Source: Desulfovermiculus sp041686195
GTDB taxonomy: Bacteria > Desulfobacterota > Desulfovibrionia > Desulfovibrionales > Desulfothermaceae
Reading direction: 5' to 3'
Length of the DNA: 64,000 nt
Assembly: GCA_041686195.1 (NCBI GenBank)
Contig: JAWLEI010000001.1
Coordinates: 1-64,000 of the forward strand
Part shown: positions 16,019-25,368 of the stretch, piece after piece
How positions within the stretch are numbered: position 1 is the stretch's first letter
How the letters are laid out: every line of letters begins with the position of its first letter
Translations under genes and position numbers: made by a program
Notes under the pieces: generated by a model
Databases searched by the model: none
Told to the model about the DNA's origin: nothing
The model's input: the letters and a program-made list of their open reading frames with translations, nothing else

Positions 16019-17088
16019 GTCGACAAAAAGTCCATGATCTGCTTCAGGCCGCTTGTTCAGGTGAACGCTTAAGCCGCGATCAGGCCATGACCCTGTATAC
16101 GCAGGCCGAGTTGCATGAATTGTCGCAAGCGGCCCAGGCCGTGCGCAGGCGGCTGCATCCCGAGCCAGTGGTCAGCTATGTAGTGGACAGGAACATCAAC
16201 TACTCCAATATCTGTGTCTGCGGCTGCCGGTTTTGCGCCTTTTATCGGACCCCGGGGCAGGACGGCGGATACGTCCTGGACTTTTCACAGCTCAAAGACA
16301 AGATCCGAGAGGCCATGGATCTGGGAGCCACGCAGATCCTGCTTCAGGGCAGCCATCATCCGGAACTGAGCATCGGCTATTATGAGCAGATGCTCCGTGC
16401 TATCAAGAAACATTTCCCTGATCTGCATGTGCATGGATTCTCCCCTCCGGAGGTCATGCATTTTGCTTCTCTCTCCGGACTGCCCCCTTCCCGGGTCCTG
16501 GACCGCCTGATTGCCGCCGGCCTGGGCTCCATCCCGGGCGGGGGAGCTGAAATCCTGGTCGACCGGGTGCGCCGGGAGATCGCCCCCAACAAGTGCTCGG
16601 CCGGTCAGTGGCTGGAGGTTATGGGTTTGGCCCATGACAAGGGGCTCTTGACCACAGCCACTATGATGTTCGGACACGTGGAGACCCTGGAAGACCGGCT
16701 TGACCACCTCCTGGCCGTGCGGGAGCAGCAGGACCGGACCCATGGCTTTACCGCCTTTATTCCCTGGACTTTCCAGCCGGACAACACTGCTTTGTCCGCC
16801 CGCAAGGCCACCAGTGTTGAATATTTGCGCCTTTTGGCCCTGTCCAGGCTCATTTTGGACAACGTGCCCAACCTCCAGGTCTCCTGGGTAACCATGGGGG
16901 CCAAGATCGGCCAGCTGGGCCTTTTTTTCGGAGCCAACGACTTTGGCTCAACCATGATTGAAGAAAATGTGGTCGCCGCTTCCGGAGTCAGCTTCCGTAT
17001 AAGCCAGGAACTTATGCAGGAAGTCATCCGGAAGGCCGGGTTCGAGCCCAGGCAACGCAGGATGGACTATTCACTTGTTGAGCTCTGA
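16015..17088 (+). CDS. mqnC: Cyclic dehypoxanthinyl futalosine synthase (radical SAM)
   Basis: 357 residues. Radical-SAM cysteines Cys67, Cys71 and Cys74 (CVCGCRFC), then LQGSHHPEL, PGGGAEIL and the C-terminal LGLFFGANDFGSTMIEENVV block typical of MqnC. It cyclises dehypoxanthinyl futalosine, the substrate of MqnD. Paralogous to the upstream mqnE, from which it is told apart by SHHPEL versus GCHPEL. Starts within the mqnE stop codon. Confidence 0.95.
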   Translation: MSRQKVHDLLQAACSGERLSRDQAMTLYTQAELHELSQAAQAVRRRLHPEPVVSYVVDRNINYSNICVCGCRFCAFYRTPGQDGGYVLDFSQLKDKIREAMDLGATQILLQGSHHPELSIGYYEQMLRAIKKHFPDLHVHGFSPPEVMHFASLSGLPPSRVLDRLIAAGLGSIPGGGAEILVDRVRREIAPNKCSAGQWLEVMGLAHDKGLLTTATMMFGHVETLEDRLDHLLAVREQQDRTHGFTAFIPWTFQPDNTALSARKATSVEYLRLLALSRLILDNVPNLQVSWVTMGAKIGQLGLFFGANDFGSTMIEENVVAASGVSFRISQELMQEVIRKAGFEPRQRRMDYSLVEL

Positions 17089-17141
17089 GTAGCTCTGCAA
17101 GCAAACAAAAAACTTCAAAAGCTGCCCAGCCCGACCCCCAA

Positions 17142-18035
17142 ATGCCTATGCCCCATTCATGCGCCAATTCAACCCCGGCCCCGGCGGTCAGCCGGCCCAT
17201 TCGAATGGGCAAGATCAGCTACTTAAATGTCTTGCCCATCTACTATGCCCTGGATCACGGATATGTGGCCCACGACTTTGTCTTTACCTCCGGCCCTCCG
17301 GCTGAGTTGAATGCGCGCATTAACGCTGGTGAGCTGGACATGAGCGCAGCCTCGAGCATTGAATACGGCCGGCACTTTGAAGACTATAAGCTCGTACCCC
17401 ATCTGGCCATCGGGAGCCAGGGACCAGTGCAGAGTGTTCTTCTCTTAAGCCAGGTTCCGCTGTCTGCATTGCAGGGCCGTACGGTTTTGATCAGCTCACA
17501 AACCCATACCTCAGCCGCTCTGCTTCGCCTGCTGGTCCGGGAGAAACTCGGCTTGCAAGTAGGATACCAAACCGGAGACATCACAGCCAGACTTCAGGCC
17601 AAAGACCCTCCCACAGCTTTTTTGGCCATCGGCGATGAAGCCCTGCGCCTGCGCAGGCACACCGACTTCCCCTATCACCTCGATCTCGGCCAGGCGTGGC
17701 TGGAATGGACCGGACTGCCGTTTATTTTTGGGGTGTGGATAGCAAGAAAAGGGCAGGGAGGTGCAGTGGATGAAAAGCTTGTAAAGGGGTGTCAACAGCT
17801 TCTGGCCTCCAAGGCCTGGGGAGAAGAGCGGATCTCTTTTTTCGCCCGCCTGGTCAGCGAGCAGGGAATTCTGGACTGTCAGTCTCTGGTCTCTTATTTT
17901 CAGGGCCTGGTCTATGATTTCGGCCCCAGGGAACAGGCCGGACTCGAACTTTTTTACCACAAATTACATGTCTGCGGTGAACTTCAGCACATGCCTCAAC
18001 TATGTTTTCTGCCTACTCCCAACGGTCGCGGATAA
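17142..18035 (+). CDS. mqnA: Chorismate dehydratase
   Basis: 297 residues. After a variable N-terminus of about 20 residues comes MGKISYLNVLPIYYAL, the start of the periplasmic-binding-protein-like MqnA fold; MSAASSIEYG and the later PFIFGVWIARK block also fit. It removes water from chorismate, the first committed step of the futalosine route. The true start could be ATG 17205 just before GKISY. The 53-bp gap after mqnC suggests the same transcript; its 3' end overlaps the prenyl synthase gene by 23 bp. Confidence 0.94.
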   Translation: MPMPHSCANSTPAPAVSRPIRMGKISYLNVLPIYYALDHGYVAHDFVFTSGPPAELNARINAGELDMSAASSIEYGRHFEDYKLVPHLAIGSQGPVQSVLLLSQVPLSALQGRTVLISSQTHTSAALLRLLVREKLGLQVGYQTGDITARLQAKDPPTAFLAIGDEALRLRRHTDFPYHLDLGQAWLEWTGLPFIFGVWIARKGQGGAVDEKLVKGCQQLLASKAWGEERISFFARLVSEQGILDCQSLVSYFQGLVYDFGPREQAGLELFYHKLHVCGELQHMPQLCFLPTPNGRG

Positions 18036-18987
18036 AATCAAGGGCCTGAGACAAAAGATCACGTTCCTCCCGGGCAGGAAATTCGGCCAATGACTCTCTG
18101 GCGGCATGCAAAAAGGAGTCTGCCTCGCGCCTGGCCTTTTGACTCAGCCCGTCTTCCTGAATCCGGCTCAAAATCCATTCCTGTTCCTGTTCGCTTAAGA
18201 CATTCTCCTTGATTTTGGCCAAAATGCGCCGCTTGTTTTCCAAATCCAACTGGTTGAGAAAAAAAATCAGGGGCAGGGTCAGTTTTCCTTCGCGCAAATC
18301 GCCACCCTGCGGCTTTCCGGACAAAGACGGAGCCGCGGCGTAATCCAGGGCGTCGTCCACCAGTTGAAAGGCAATGCCCATATTCAGCCCAAAGGACTTG
18401 GCCGCTTCCTCTTGTTCAAAATGGCACCCGGCCAGGATGGCTCCACTTTGACAGCAGGTCTGAAGCAGAAAGCCTGTCTTGCCCACAATGATCTCCAGGT
18501 ACTCTTCCCGGGACAGATCCGGCTGCTTCATACGCTCAATTTCCAGAATCTCTCCAGTAGCGGTCTGGTAAATGGCCTCTGATATACAGGCCATGAGCGG
18601 CAGATTGTTGTATTCCGTGACCACCTTGTTGGCCTTGGCCAAAAGAGCGTCACCGGCCAGCAGGGTTGAGCTGGTTCCGAACAGGAGATGGGCTGAGGAT
18701 TGTCCCCGGCGCAGGACGGCATTGTCCAGGATGTCGTCATGGAGCAAGGTGGCGGAGTGAATCAGTTCCAGGGCCGCAGCCAGGGGGTACAGATCTTTCT
18801 TGGCGTGATCCTTTTGCAGGGCCCGGTAGGTAAGCAGACACAAAATGGGGCGCAACCGTTTTCCGCCTCCGCCCATGATGTGCTTAGCTACAGGTTGAAC
18901 CACAGGGCTCAGCCCGGAGCAGATGGTGCGCAGGCTGTTTTCGATGTGCGGGAGGTGCAGCTGGAAGAAATCATTCAGCAAAGGCAT
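18013..18987 (-). CDS. Long-chain polyprenyl diphosphate synthase (menaquinone side chain)
   Basis: 324 residues. The first aspartate-rich motif DDILD is at residues 84-88 and the second is QLVDDALDY near 205; GGGKRLRP for isopentenyl diphosphate binding is at 40-47. The all-trans prenyl synthase fold makes the isoprenoid tail (octa-/heptaprenyl type) that is attached to dihydroxynaphthoate. Start ATG 18987 follows AGGAG. It is 15 bp downstream of mqnB. Chain length cannot be read reliably. Confidence 0.92.
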   Translation of the reverse strand: MPLLNDFFQLHLPHIENSLRTICSGLSPVVQPVAKHIMGGGGKRLRPILCLLTYRALQKDHAKKDLYPLAAALELIHSATLLHDDILDNAVLRRGQSSAHLLFGTSSTLLAGDALLAKANKVVTEYNNLPLMACISEAIYQTATGEILEIERMKQPDLSREEYLEIIVGKTGFLLQTCCQSGAILAGCHFEQEEAAKSFGLNMGIAFQLVDDALDYAAAPSLSGKPQGGDLREGKLTLPLIFFLNQLDLENKRRILAKIKENVLSEQEQEWILSRIQEDGLSQKARREADSFLHAARESLAEFPAREERDLLSQALDFIRDRWE

Positions 18988-19002
18988 GGATCTCCTGATA
19001 CA

Positions 19003-19758
19003 CTACTGCCCTTCGCCTGGCAAGGGATCTTTGTTTGGACCCAGCAATTGCTTTGCTGCCTGCCGCAGGCTGGAAAAGGCCAGATCCATATCCCACTCCT
19101 CCGGACTTCTGGAGCCGACCCGGTTGGAGATGCTCCTTATCTGCAAAAAGGGGAAGCCATGGAGAACACTGACCCAGGCCAGAGCGAATCCTTCCATGTT
19201 TTCCACTTCAGCCTGGGTCCGGGAATGCAGCTCATCTGCACGTTCAGGTGTCCCACTCACCCCGGCCACGCTTATGCTGGTCACTGTGGGCCACTTAGGA
19301 TCCAGCTTGAGGCCCATACTTCTGGCCGCCCCTTTGGGGTGCAGGGACAAGCGGTCCCAGACCACCTTTTTTTGGATCCGGCCCTGCCCCAGGCCCAAGC
19401 CTTGAGGATCCAGGCCCTGTTCAGTGTACAGCCCGAATTCGGGCCAGATTTCTGTTTCCACCCCGACCACAGCCCCCAGTGGGAACCTCTGCGCCTGGAA
19501 ACTGCCGGCTATCCCCAAATTCAGCACCCCGGCCAGATCCAAGCCTGCCCCCAGGAGCCGCCCCATGGACAAAGCTGCGTTCACCGGCCCGATCCCGGTG
19601 ATCACCAGGAGGAGTAATTTGGAGCCCCACTTGATCTGCTGCGGGCGGTTCCCCCCCAGAGATAACCCTTGAACCCTATGACCCAAAACGGCCTGCATCT
19701 CTTTGCGCGTAGCCGTGACCAGGGCAAGAGGTCGTGTTTCCCCGGACTTGTCCTTCAT
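19003..19758 (-). CDS. mqnB: Futalosine hydrolase
   Basis: 251 residues. Purine-nucleoside phosphorylase-like fold: VTGIGPVNAALSMG, the NLGIAGSF block, and VENMEGFALAW near the C-terminus, which carries the catalytic Glu region. It splits (amino)futalosine to dehypoxanthinyl futalosine and the base. With mqnA, C, D and E all present within 7 kb the whole pathway up to naphthoate is here. Its 3' neighbour is the prenyl synthase. Confidence 0.93.
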   Translation of the reverse strand: MKDKSGETRPLALVTATRKEMQAVLGHRVQGLSLGGNRPQQIKWGSKLLLLVITGIGPVNAALSMGRLLGAGLDLAGVLNLGIAGSFQAQRFPLGAVVGVETEIWPEFGLYTEQGLDPQGLGLGQGRIQKKVVWDRLSLHPKGAARSMGLKLDPKWPTVTSISVAGVSGTPERADELHSRTQAEVENMEGFALAWVSVLHGFPFLQIRSISNRVGSRSPEEWDMDLAFSSLRQAAKQLLGPNKDPLPGEGQ

Positions 19759-19809
19759 TTTGGCATCTCGTATTTTGCCTATTTCCGGCCCGTGGTATCA
19801 TCTACCGGC

Positions 19810-21123
19810 CTACAACCGCCAATAGACCGCGCCCTGCTCGCGAATTTCACCTGGCTGCAAGACACCTTTGATATCGGCAATGACCGATTTCTGCGCAGAG
19901 TGCATACAGGTCATGACCTGCTCGCTCGTCAGATTCTGATACCATTCATGCGGGACGGCCAGGATCAATGCATCAAGATCATTGAGGTGTTCCCAGGGGG
20001 TCAATTCCAGGCCGAACTCCTGCTCAACCTCCAGAGGATCGACCAAGGGATCATGGACCAAGACCTGGACGCAGAAGCTTTTCAGCTCATGTATAATATC
20101 AATGACCCGGGTGTTGCGCAGATCCGGGACATTCTCTTTAAAGGTCAATCCCAGGACTCCCACTCTGGCCCCATGCACCCCATTTCCAGCTTGAATGATA
20201 TTTTTGACCACTTTCTGGGCCACAAAGGCCCCCATATTGTCATTGATCCGCCTTCCGGCCAGGATGACCTGGGGATGATAGGCCAGGGCCTCAGCTTTGA
20301 ACGTCAAATAGTAAGGATCAACGCCTATGCAATGTCCGCCCACCAGACCGGGTCTGAAAGGCAGAAAATTCCATTTGGTTCCGGCCGCCTCCAAAACGTC
20401 CAGGGTGTCGATGCCCATACGTTCGAAGATAAGGGCCAACTCATTCATAAGAGCGATATTCAAATCCCGCTGGGTATTCTCAATGACCTTGGCCGCCTCG
20501 GCCACCTTGATGCTCGGAGCCTTATGTATTCCGGCCTGGACGACAGCTTTGTACACATCGGCCAGAAAATCTGTGATTTCGGGAGTTTGCCCTGAGACCA
20601 CCTTCACGATGTTTTCCAGGGTGTTCACCTTGTCCCCCGGGTTGATCCGCTCCGGAGAATAACCGACCCAAAAGTCGCGGCCGCAAAAAAAACCGGACTT
20701 GTCTTCGAGCAGGGGCAGGCACACCTCTTCGGTCAAGCCCGGGTAAACAGTTGATTCATAGACCACGACCGACCCTTTGCTCATATACTGTCCAACAGTG
20801 ACTGTGGCCGCCTGAATCGGGCCCAGGGCCGGACGATGGTTGGAATCAATGGGCGTTGGTACGGCAATGACAATCAACTTGGCCTGTCCCAATATATCCG
20901 GATCTGCTGAATATATAACATCAGTATCCAAAAGGTCCTTGGAGGTCACCTCTCCGGTCCGATCCCAGCCATGCTTGAGCTCATCAATCCTGCTCTGGGA
21001 GATATCAAACCCCAGGACCCGGAAATGTCTGGCCAGGGCTACAGCCAGGGGCAGGCCAACATATCCAAGCCCGACCACGGCAATCTTTTCTTTTCCCTCC
21101 TGAAAATCTCGCACCCTGAACAT
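19810..21123 (-). CDS. Nucleotide-sugar dehydrogenase, UDP-HexNAc type (WbpA/TviB-like)
   Basis: 437 residues from ATG 21123 (GGGGG 6 nt upstream; the frame runs on to 21144). The NAD-binding motif VVGLGYVGLPLA is at 15-26, the middle domain has the conserved KVIENTQRDLNIALMNE region, and the catalytic cysteine is in GGHCIGVDP (Cys265). Oxidises a UDP-N-acetylhexosamine or UDP-hexose at C6 to the uronate for capsule or O-antigen synthesis. No other glycan genes are nearby. mqnB lies 51 bp downstream on the same strand. Confidence 0.9.
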   Translation of the reverse strand: MFRVRDFQEGKEKIAVVGLGYVGLPLAVALARHFRVLGFDISQSRIDELKHGWDRTGEVTSKDLLDTDVIYSADPDILGQAKLIVIAVPTPIDSNHRPALGPIQAATVTVGQYMSKGSVVVYESTVYPGLTEEVCLPLLEDKSGFFCGRDFWVGYSPERINPGDKVNTLENIVKVVSGQTPEITDFLADVYKAVVQAGIHKAPSIKVAEAAKVIENTQRDLNIALMNELALIFERMGIDTLDVLEAAGTKWNFLPFRPGLVGGHCIGVDPYYLTFKAEALAYHPQVILAGRRINDNMGAFVAQKVVKNIIQAGNGVHGARVGVLGLTFKENVPDLRNTRVIDIIHELKSFCVQVLVHDPLVDPLEVEQEFGLELTPWEHLNDLDALILAVPHEWYQNLTSEQVMTCMHSAQKSVIADIKGVLQPGEIREQGAVYWRL

Positions 21124-21137
21124 GTATGACCCCCTTC

Positions 21138-21166
21138 TTGTCATTTTCCTTAAGATTTGCCATAAT
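21138..21166 (+). promoter_or_regulatory. Sigma-70-type promoter of the IMP cyclohydrolase-hflX unit
   Basis: TTGTCA (21138-21143), 17-bp spacer, CATAAT (21161-21166), 28 bp upstream of the start at 21194. It lies in the leader of the divergent dehydrogenase gene. Confidence 0.5.
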
Positions 21167-21193
21167 GAAGTATATAAAATTGTGGAGAACGGA

Positions 21194-21787
21194 ATGGATT
21201 ACTTACCCATCAGGCGCGTCCTGCTCAGCGTAACAGACAAATCCGGGCTCAACGAGGTGTGCGCAGCCCTGATCCGGGGTCAAGCCGAGCTGGTATCAAC
21301 AGGCGGGACCATGCGCCACATCCAGGAAGCCGGATTTCCGGTGACTGCAGTCAGTGAGGTGACCGGATTCCCGGAGATCCTTAACGGTCGGGTGAAAACC
21401 TTACACCCTCGCATTCATGCCGGAGTACTGGCTGATAAGGACAACCAGGAGCATATAAATACCCTGCGCAGGATGGATATCCTTGCCTTTGATCTGGTCT
21501 GTGTCAACCTGTACGATTTCGCCCAAGCCCTGGAGCAAAAAAAACAGGACCAGGAACTGGCAGAAGAAATCGATATCGGAGGACCGACCCTGCTCCGGGC
21601 CGGAGCCAAGAACTACCACAGTCAGACAGTCTTGCCCACACCCACAGTCTATGCCGAGTTTCTGGCTGAACTGGACACACATCAAGGTGCTGTGAGCCTG
21701 GATTTCAGGAAGCGGATGGCTGCCAAGACCTTCGCCCTGACCTCCAGTTACGATCATATGATTGCCCAGGCACTGGAAACAAACTGA
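21194..21787 (+). CDS. IMP cyclohydrolase (stand-alone PurH N-terminal domain)
   Basis: 197 residues from ATG 21194 after GGAGAACGGA. The sequence follows the first domain of PurH throughout (LLSVTDKSGL, VSTGGT, GFPEILNGRVKTLHPRIHAGVLA, IDIGGPTLLRAGAKN). It closes the ring of formyl-AICAR to give IMP, the last step of purine synthesis. The AICAR formyltransferase domain normally fused behind it is absent; the frame ends cleanly, so the two activities are on separate proteins. Confidence 0.93.
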   Translation: MDYLPIRRVLLSVTDKSGLNEVCAALIRGQAELVSTGGTMRHIQEAGFPVTAVSEVTGFPEILNGRVKTLHPRIHAGVLADKDNQEHINTLRRMDILAFDLVCVNLYDFAQALEQKKQDQELAEEIDIGGPTLLRAGAKNYHSQTVLPTPTVYAEFLAELDTHQGAVSLDFRKRMAAKTFALTSSYDHMIAQALETN

Positions 21788-21804
21788 TTCACAAGGAGTT
21801 ATTT

Positions 21805-23490
21805 ATAGCCGGAAAGATTGTTGGTCACACCAGTGGCCTTAAGCCAAGCCACCTCAAGCTTCTTCACCGCATCTTCCGTCGCCGTTATCCAAGTAAGGGC
21901 GGCTTTAGCAGCGAGCAGGCCCACGAACTGGCCGGACTCAGTGAAATGACCGGTCGCCAGCTGGGTCTCCTTATCGACCGCCAGGGACGGCCTGCAATGC
22001 TCTTAGTCGGTGACCGGAACCAGATCGTCATCCCGGACCTGGGCCGACACCGGCAAAGCGAAGGCCGTTTGCGTGGCCTGCGCTTCGTACATACCCACTT
22101 TGGAACCACCGGCTTGTCTCAAGATGACCTCATGGACCTGGTCTTCCTTCGTCTTGATTCCATAGGGGCCCTGATTGTGGACCCGCAGGGACAGCCGGAT
22201 CGTTTTCAATGGGCCCAGCTCCTCCCCCCTAATCCGAAACAGGAATTGTACCAGGTCTCCGCAACCCTGCCCTGGGACCGGGTACAGGTGGATTTTACCG
22301 CCCAGGCCGAGGCCCTGGAGTCTGAATTACAGCGTCATTATGAGGCCGGCAGATCTTCTTCTACCAAAGAACGAGCCCTGCTCATCAGTGTGAGCACCGC
22401 TCCCAAGAGCGTTCAGGAGGCTTCACTTCGAGAGCTGGCTGACTTGGTGCACACAGCCGGCCTTGAGAGCGCCGGACATCTCCTGCAGCGGGTAAGCTCC
22501 ATCAACTCCAAGCATATCCTGGGACGGGGCAAGCTGGCTGAGCTGGAGGTCCAAGCCTTGCAGGCCGGAGCCGGAGTTTTGGTCTTTGACCTGGAGCTGG
22601 CTCCGGCCCAGATGCGTAATCTGGCAGAAATCACTGAGCGCAAGGTCCTGGATCGGACGCAGGTTATCCTGGATATTTTTGCCCAGCATGCCACAAGCCG
22701 AGCCGGAAAACTGCAAGTGGAGCTGGCTCAATTGGACTACACCCTGCCCCGCCTGGTAGGTAAGAATAAGGCCTTGAGCCGTCTGGCCGGGGGAATCGGG
22801 GGCCGGGGACCGGGGGAAACAAAGCTGGAATTGGACCGGCGGCGGATCAAAGAGCGGCGTACCAAAATCAACAAGGAACTGGCCAAGATCAGGAGTCGTC
22901 GGGGTGCGACCCGCACAAGACGGGACAAGGCTGGATTGCCGATTGTTGCCCTGGTCGGGTACACCAATGCCGGGAAATCGACTTTGCTGAACACCTTGAC
23001 TTCCAGCCAGGTGCTCACAGCAGACAAGCTCTTCGCCACTCTTGACCCTGTCACCCGCAGACTGCGCTTTCCCGAAGACCGGGAAGTGATCCTGACTGAT
23101 ACGGTCGGTTTCATCCGCTCCCTGCCCGTATCCTTGCGGGAAGCCTTCCTGGCCACACTGGAAGAGCTGGATGCTGCGGATGTGCTGGTCCAGGTCGCGG
23201 ATGCCCATCATCCCGAACTCATCCAGCACATTGAAGCGGTGCAGACTTTGCTGCAGGAACTTGGCCTGCACGCAGTTCCCCGTCTTCTGGTCCTCAACAA
23301 ATGGGATCTGGTGGATTCTGCCCAGCGCTTGACCTTGAAGAACCGGTATCCCCAAGCCCTGCCTGTCTCTGCCCTGGATCAATCCACCCTTCTTCCCCTG
23401 CTGGAGGCCGTTGGTTCAAAACTTCCAGCTGCATGCACCTGCCCGGCGCTGCAGGCAAACTCCCTCAAGCTGGAGCAGGAATATTTGTGA
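21805..23490 (+). CDS. hflX: GTPase HflX, apparently with an AUA start codon
   Basis: 561 residues if translation starts at ATA 21805, placed exactly 6 nt after AAGGAG. The frame upstream of the first ATG (21946) is open and encodes 47 residues (AGKIVGHTSGLKPSHLKLL) that fit the usual HflX N-terminus. HflX domain at about 200-345 with GGRGPGETKLE, then the G domain: G1 GYTNAGKST, G3 DTVGF, G4 NKWD. Ribosome-splitting GTPase, active on stalled 70S ribosomes. Only 17 bp after the cyclohydrolase stop. Confidence 0.92.
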   Translation: MAGKIVGHTSGLKPSHLKLLHRIFRRRYPSKGGFSSEQAHELAGLSEMTGRQLGLLIDRQGRPAMLLVGDRNQIVIPDLGRHRQSEGRLRGLRFVHTHFGTTGLSQDDLMDLVFLRLDSIGALIVDPQGQPDRFQWAQLLPPNPKQELYQVSATLPWDRVQVDFTAQAEALESELQRHYEAGRSSSTKERALLISVSTAPKSVQEASLRELADLVHTAGLESAGHLLQRVSSINSKHILGRGKLAELEVQALQAGAGVLVFDLELAPAQMRNLAEITERKVLDRTQVILDIFAQHATSRAGKLQVELAQLDYTLPRLVGKNKALSRLAGGIGGRGPGETKLELDRRRIKERRTKINKELAKIRSRRGATRTRRDKAGLPIVALVGYTNAGKSTLLNTLTSSQVLTADKLFATLDPVTRRLRFPEDREVILTDTVGFIRSLPVSLREAFLATLEELDAADVLVQVADAHHPELIQHIEAVQTLLQELGLHAVPRLLVLNKWDLVDSAQRLTLKNRYPQALPVSALDQSTLLPLLEAVGSKLPAACTCPALQANSLKLEQEYL

Positions 23491-23671
23491 CCAGGTGAGG
23501 TACGAAATCGTTCATCATTGCCAAGTGCTTTGGGAATCAGAGAGACTTGGGTGCATGCCCCTGCCTGGTCCGGAAACTTTTCTGTTCTGGGATCCGCTGC
23601 AGCATTTAACCATTTGAATTAATTACATGAAACCCCTTAAAGCACAACCCAAAAGAAGGCCTCTGGTGTCC

Positions 23672-23700
23672 TTGCTTTTTTTACCTTCACAATTTATGAA
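23672..23700 (+). promoter_or_regulatory. Possible promoter of the universal stress protein gene
   Basis: TTGCTT (23672-23677), 17-bp spacer, TATGAA (23695-23700). It lies in the 343-bp gap after hflX, which otherwise shows no gene and no clear terminator. Confidence 0.3.
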
Positions 23701-23833
23701 TGGAAATCAATGGGATTGAGCAACATCCTGGTCTCAGAAACCGTCAACGACTTCCAAAATTCAGAATTCTCCGGCAACCACTTGGGAAAACATCACCTGC
23801 TGGGTGTTTCCAGCCGAAACGGGAGGAAGTTCT

Positions 23834-24295
23834 ATGGCTCTGATCAAAAAAATCCTGTGTGCTGTGGATTTTGCCGAATTCAGTCCACAAGTTGCTGATT
23901 ATGCCCGAACCCTGGCCGAGGCCTTTGGGGCAGAGATCCACGTGGTCTACGTTGCTCCAACTCTGGCTCAATATGTTGGCTTTCAAATTGCGCCCAGTTC
24001 CATAGAAAACTTTGTGAGCGAAATCATTTCCGGGGCTGAACAGACCATGGATTCCTTTCTCAGCGAAAATTTTGCTCCAGACCAGGCGCAGGGACATGTC
24101 CTTTCCGGGTATGCGGCTGAAGAAATCCTCTCTTTCGCTAACGGGCATAATGTAGATCTTATCGTCATGGGTACTCATGGCCGGAGAGGAATTGACCGGG
24201 TTCTGTTCGGGTCGGTTGCTGAGAAAGTGGTCAAGACTGCTCCCATGCCAGTAGTCACTCTCCGGCCCGGATCTTCATATTCTAGTCCCGAATAA
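23834..24295 (+). CDS. Universal stress protein (UspA family)
   Basis: 153 residues from ATG 23834 after GGGAGGAAG. Rossmann-like Usp fold: KKILCAVDFAEFS at the N-terminus, and the ATP-binding GTHGRRGIDRVLFGSVAEKVVKTAPMPVV region near the C-terminus with the G-x2-G-x9-G(S) spacing. Likely an ATP-binding stress factor, cytoplasmic. Separated from pilM by 3 bp, so probably co-transcribed with the pilus genes. Confidence 0.93.
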   Translation: MALIKKILCAVDFAEFSPQVADYARTLAEAFGAEIHVVYVAPTLAQYVGFQIAPSSIENFVSEIISGAEQTMDSFLSENFAPDQAQGHVLSGYAAEEILSFANGHNVDLIVMGTHGRRGIDRVLFGSVAEKVVKTAPMPVVTLRPGSSYSSPE

Positions 24296-24298
24296 GCC

Positions 24299-25354
24299 AT
24301 GCTTCGACTGCCCTGGAAAAAAAGACATCCTCCGACCGGTTTGGACTGCGGGCAGACCTGGGCCAAACTGGTTGGGCTCAGACGAAGCAGGAAAGGGATC
24401 ACCTTGCAGCACATCGGCCGCATGGCCTGGACCAACCAGGACAGGGAGAAACCGCAGCACATGGCTGCCAGCCTGGCCACCCTGTTCTCAACCCTGCAGG
24501 TCAAAGCCGATGCGGTCGTCACCTCTTTGGCTGGCCATTCCGTGATCATCAAGCGCTTGAGACCTTCTTCCCAGCAAACGGATGACTTGCCGGGCTCCTT
24601 GTCTACCTTGGCAGCCGAGCATATCCCTTTTGACATTCAAGATGTCTGCCTTGATTACCAGGTCCTGGAGTCTGGAGAAAAGGCTGAGCTGGCCCCGGTG
24701 TTCCTTGTGGCCAGCAAAAAAAATATGGTCAATGAGGTGCAATGGATCATGTCCCAGGCCGGATTGGATGTGCAGGTGGTTGACGTGGACGGCTTTGCCT
24801 TGTGCAATTGCTTTGAATTCAATTATCCAGAGATACAGGACACCACTGCTGCCCTTTTAGATATCGGAGCCAATCAGAGCACCTTTTGCGTCGTGGCTGA
24901 CTATCGTCCTTTGTTTATTCGGGATGCAGGATTCGGCGGACAACAGATCACCGACCGCCTGGCCCAAAAACTGGATCTTCCAAGCCTGCAGGCTGAAACT
25001 CTCAAGTGGCAGGATCCTGAAACCCTCCCCTCTGAGATCCGGCCTCGGGTTGAGAGAGAACTGCAGGCCGCTTTCATCGCCTGGACTGAAGAGATTCAGC
25101 GTCTGCTCCAGTATTACGCCAACTCCCTCCCAACTCCTGTCGCTCAACCCCAAACCTTGTATCTCAGTGGTGGAGGCAGCCTGCACCCCGGGTTAACAGA
25201 TATCCTCAGCGAGCACTTGGATTTTGAAATCACCTTTCTTGATCCGTGGCGTCAATGTCATATCGAGGACTCACGATTCGATCTCGGGTATTTGCGCAGC
25301 CTTGGTCCCCACTATGCCGTAGCCGCCGGCCTCGCCTTGCGCGGAGTCATGTAA
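24299..25354 (+). CDS. pilM: Type IV pilus assembly protein PilM
   Basis: 351 residues. Actin/FtsA-like ATPase fold: TGLDCGQTWAKLV (phosphate 1), ALLDIGANQSTF (phosphate 2) and LSGGGSLHPGL (adenosine motif). Cytoplasmic ring of the type IV pilus alignment complex that binds the N-terminus of PilN. First of the pilMNOPQ genes and 14 bp ahead of pilN. Confidence 0.93.
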   Translation: MLRLPWKKRHPPTGLDCGQTWAKLVGLRRSRKGITLQHIGRMAWTNQDREKPQHMAASLATLFSTLQVKADAVVTSLAGHSVIIKRLRPSSQQTDDLPGSLSTLAAEHIPFDIQDVCLDYQVLESGEKAELAPVFLVASKKNMVNEVQWIMSQAGLDVQVVDVDGFALCNCFEFNYPEIQDTTAALLDIGANQSTFCVVADYRPLFIRDAGFGGQQITDRLAQKLDLPSLQAETLKWQDPETLPSEIRPRVERELQAAFIAWTEEIQRLLQYYANSLPTPVAQPQTLYLSGGGSLHPGLTDILSEHLDFEITFLDPWRQCHIEDSRFDLGYLRSLGPHYAVAAGLALRGVM

Positions 25355-25368
25355 ACCGGAGCACCTGC

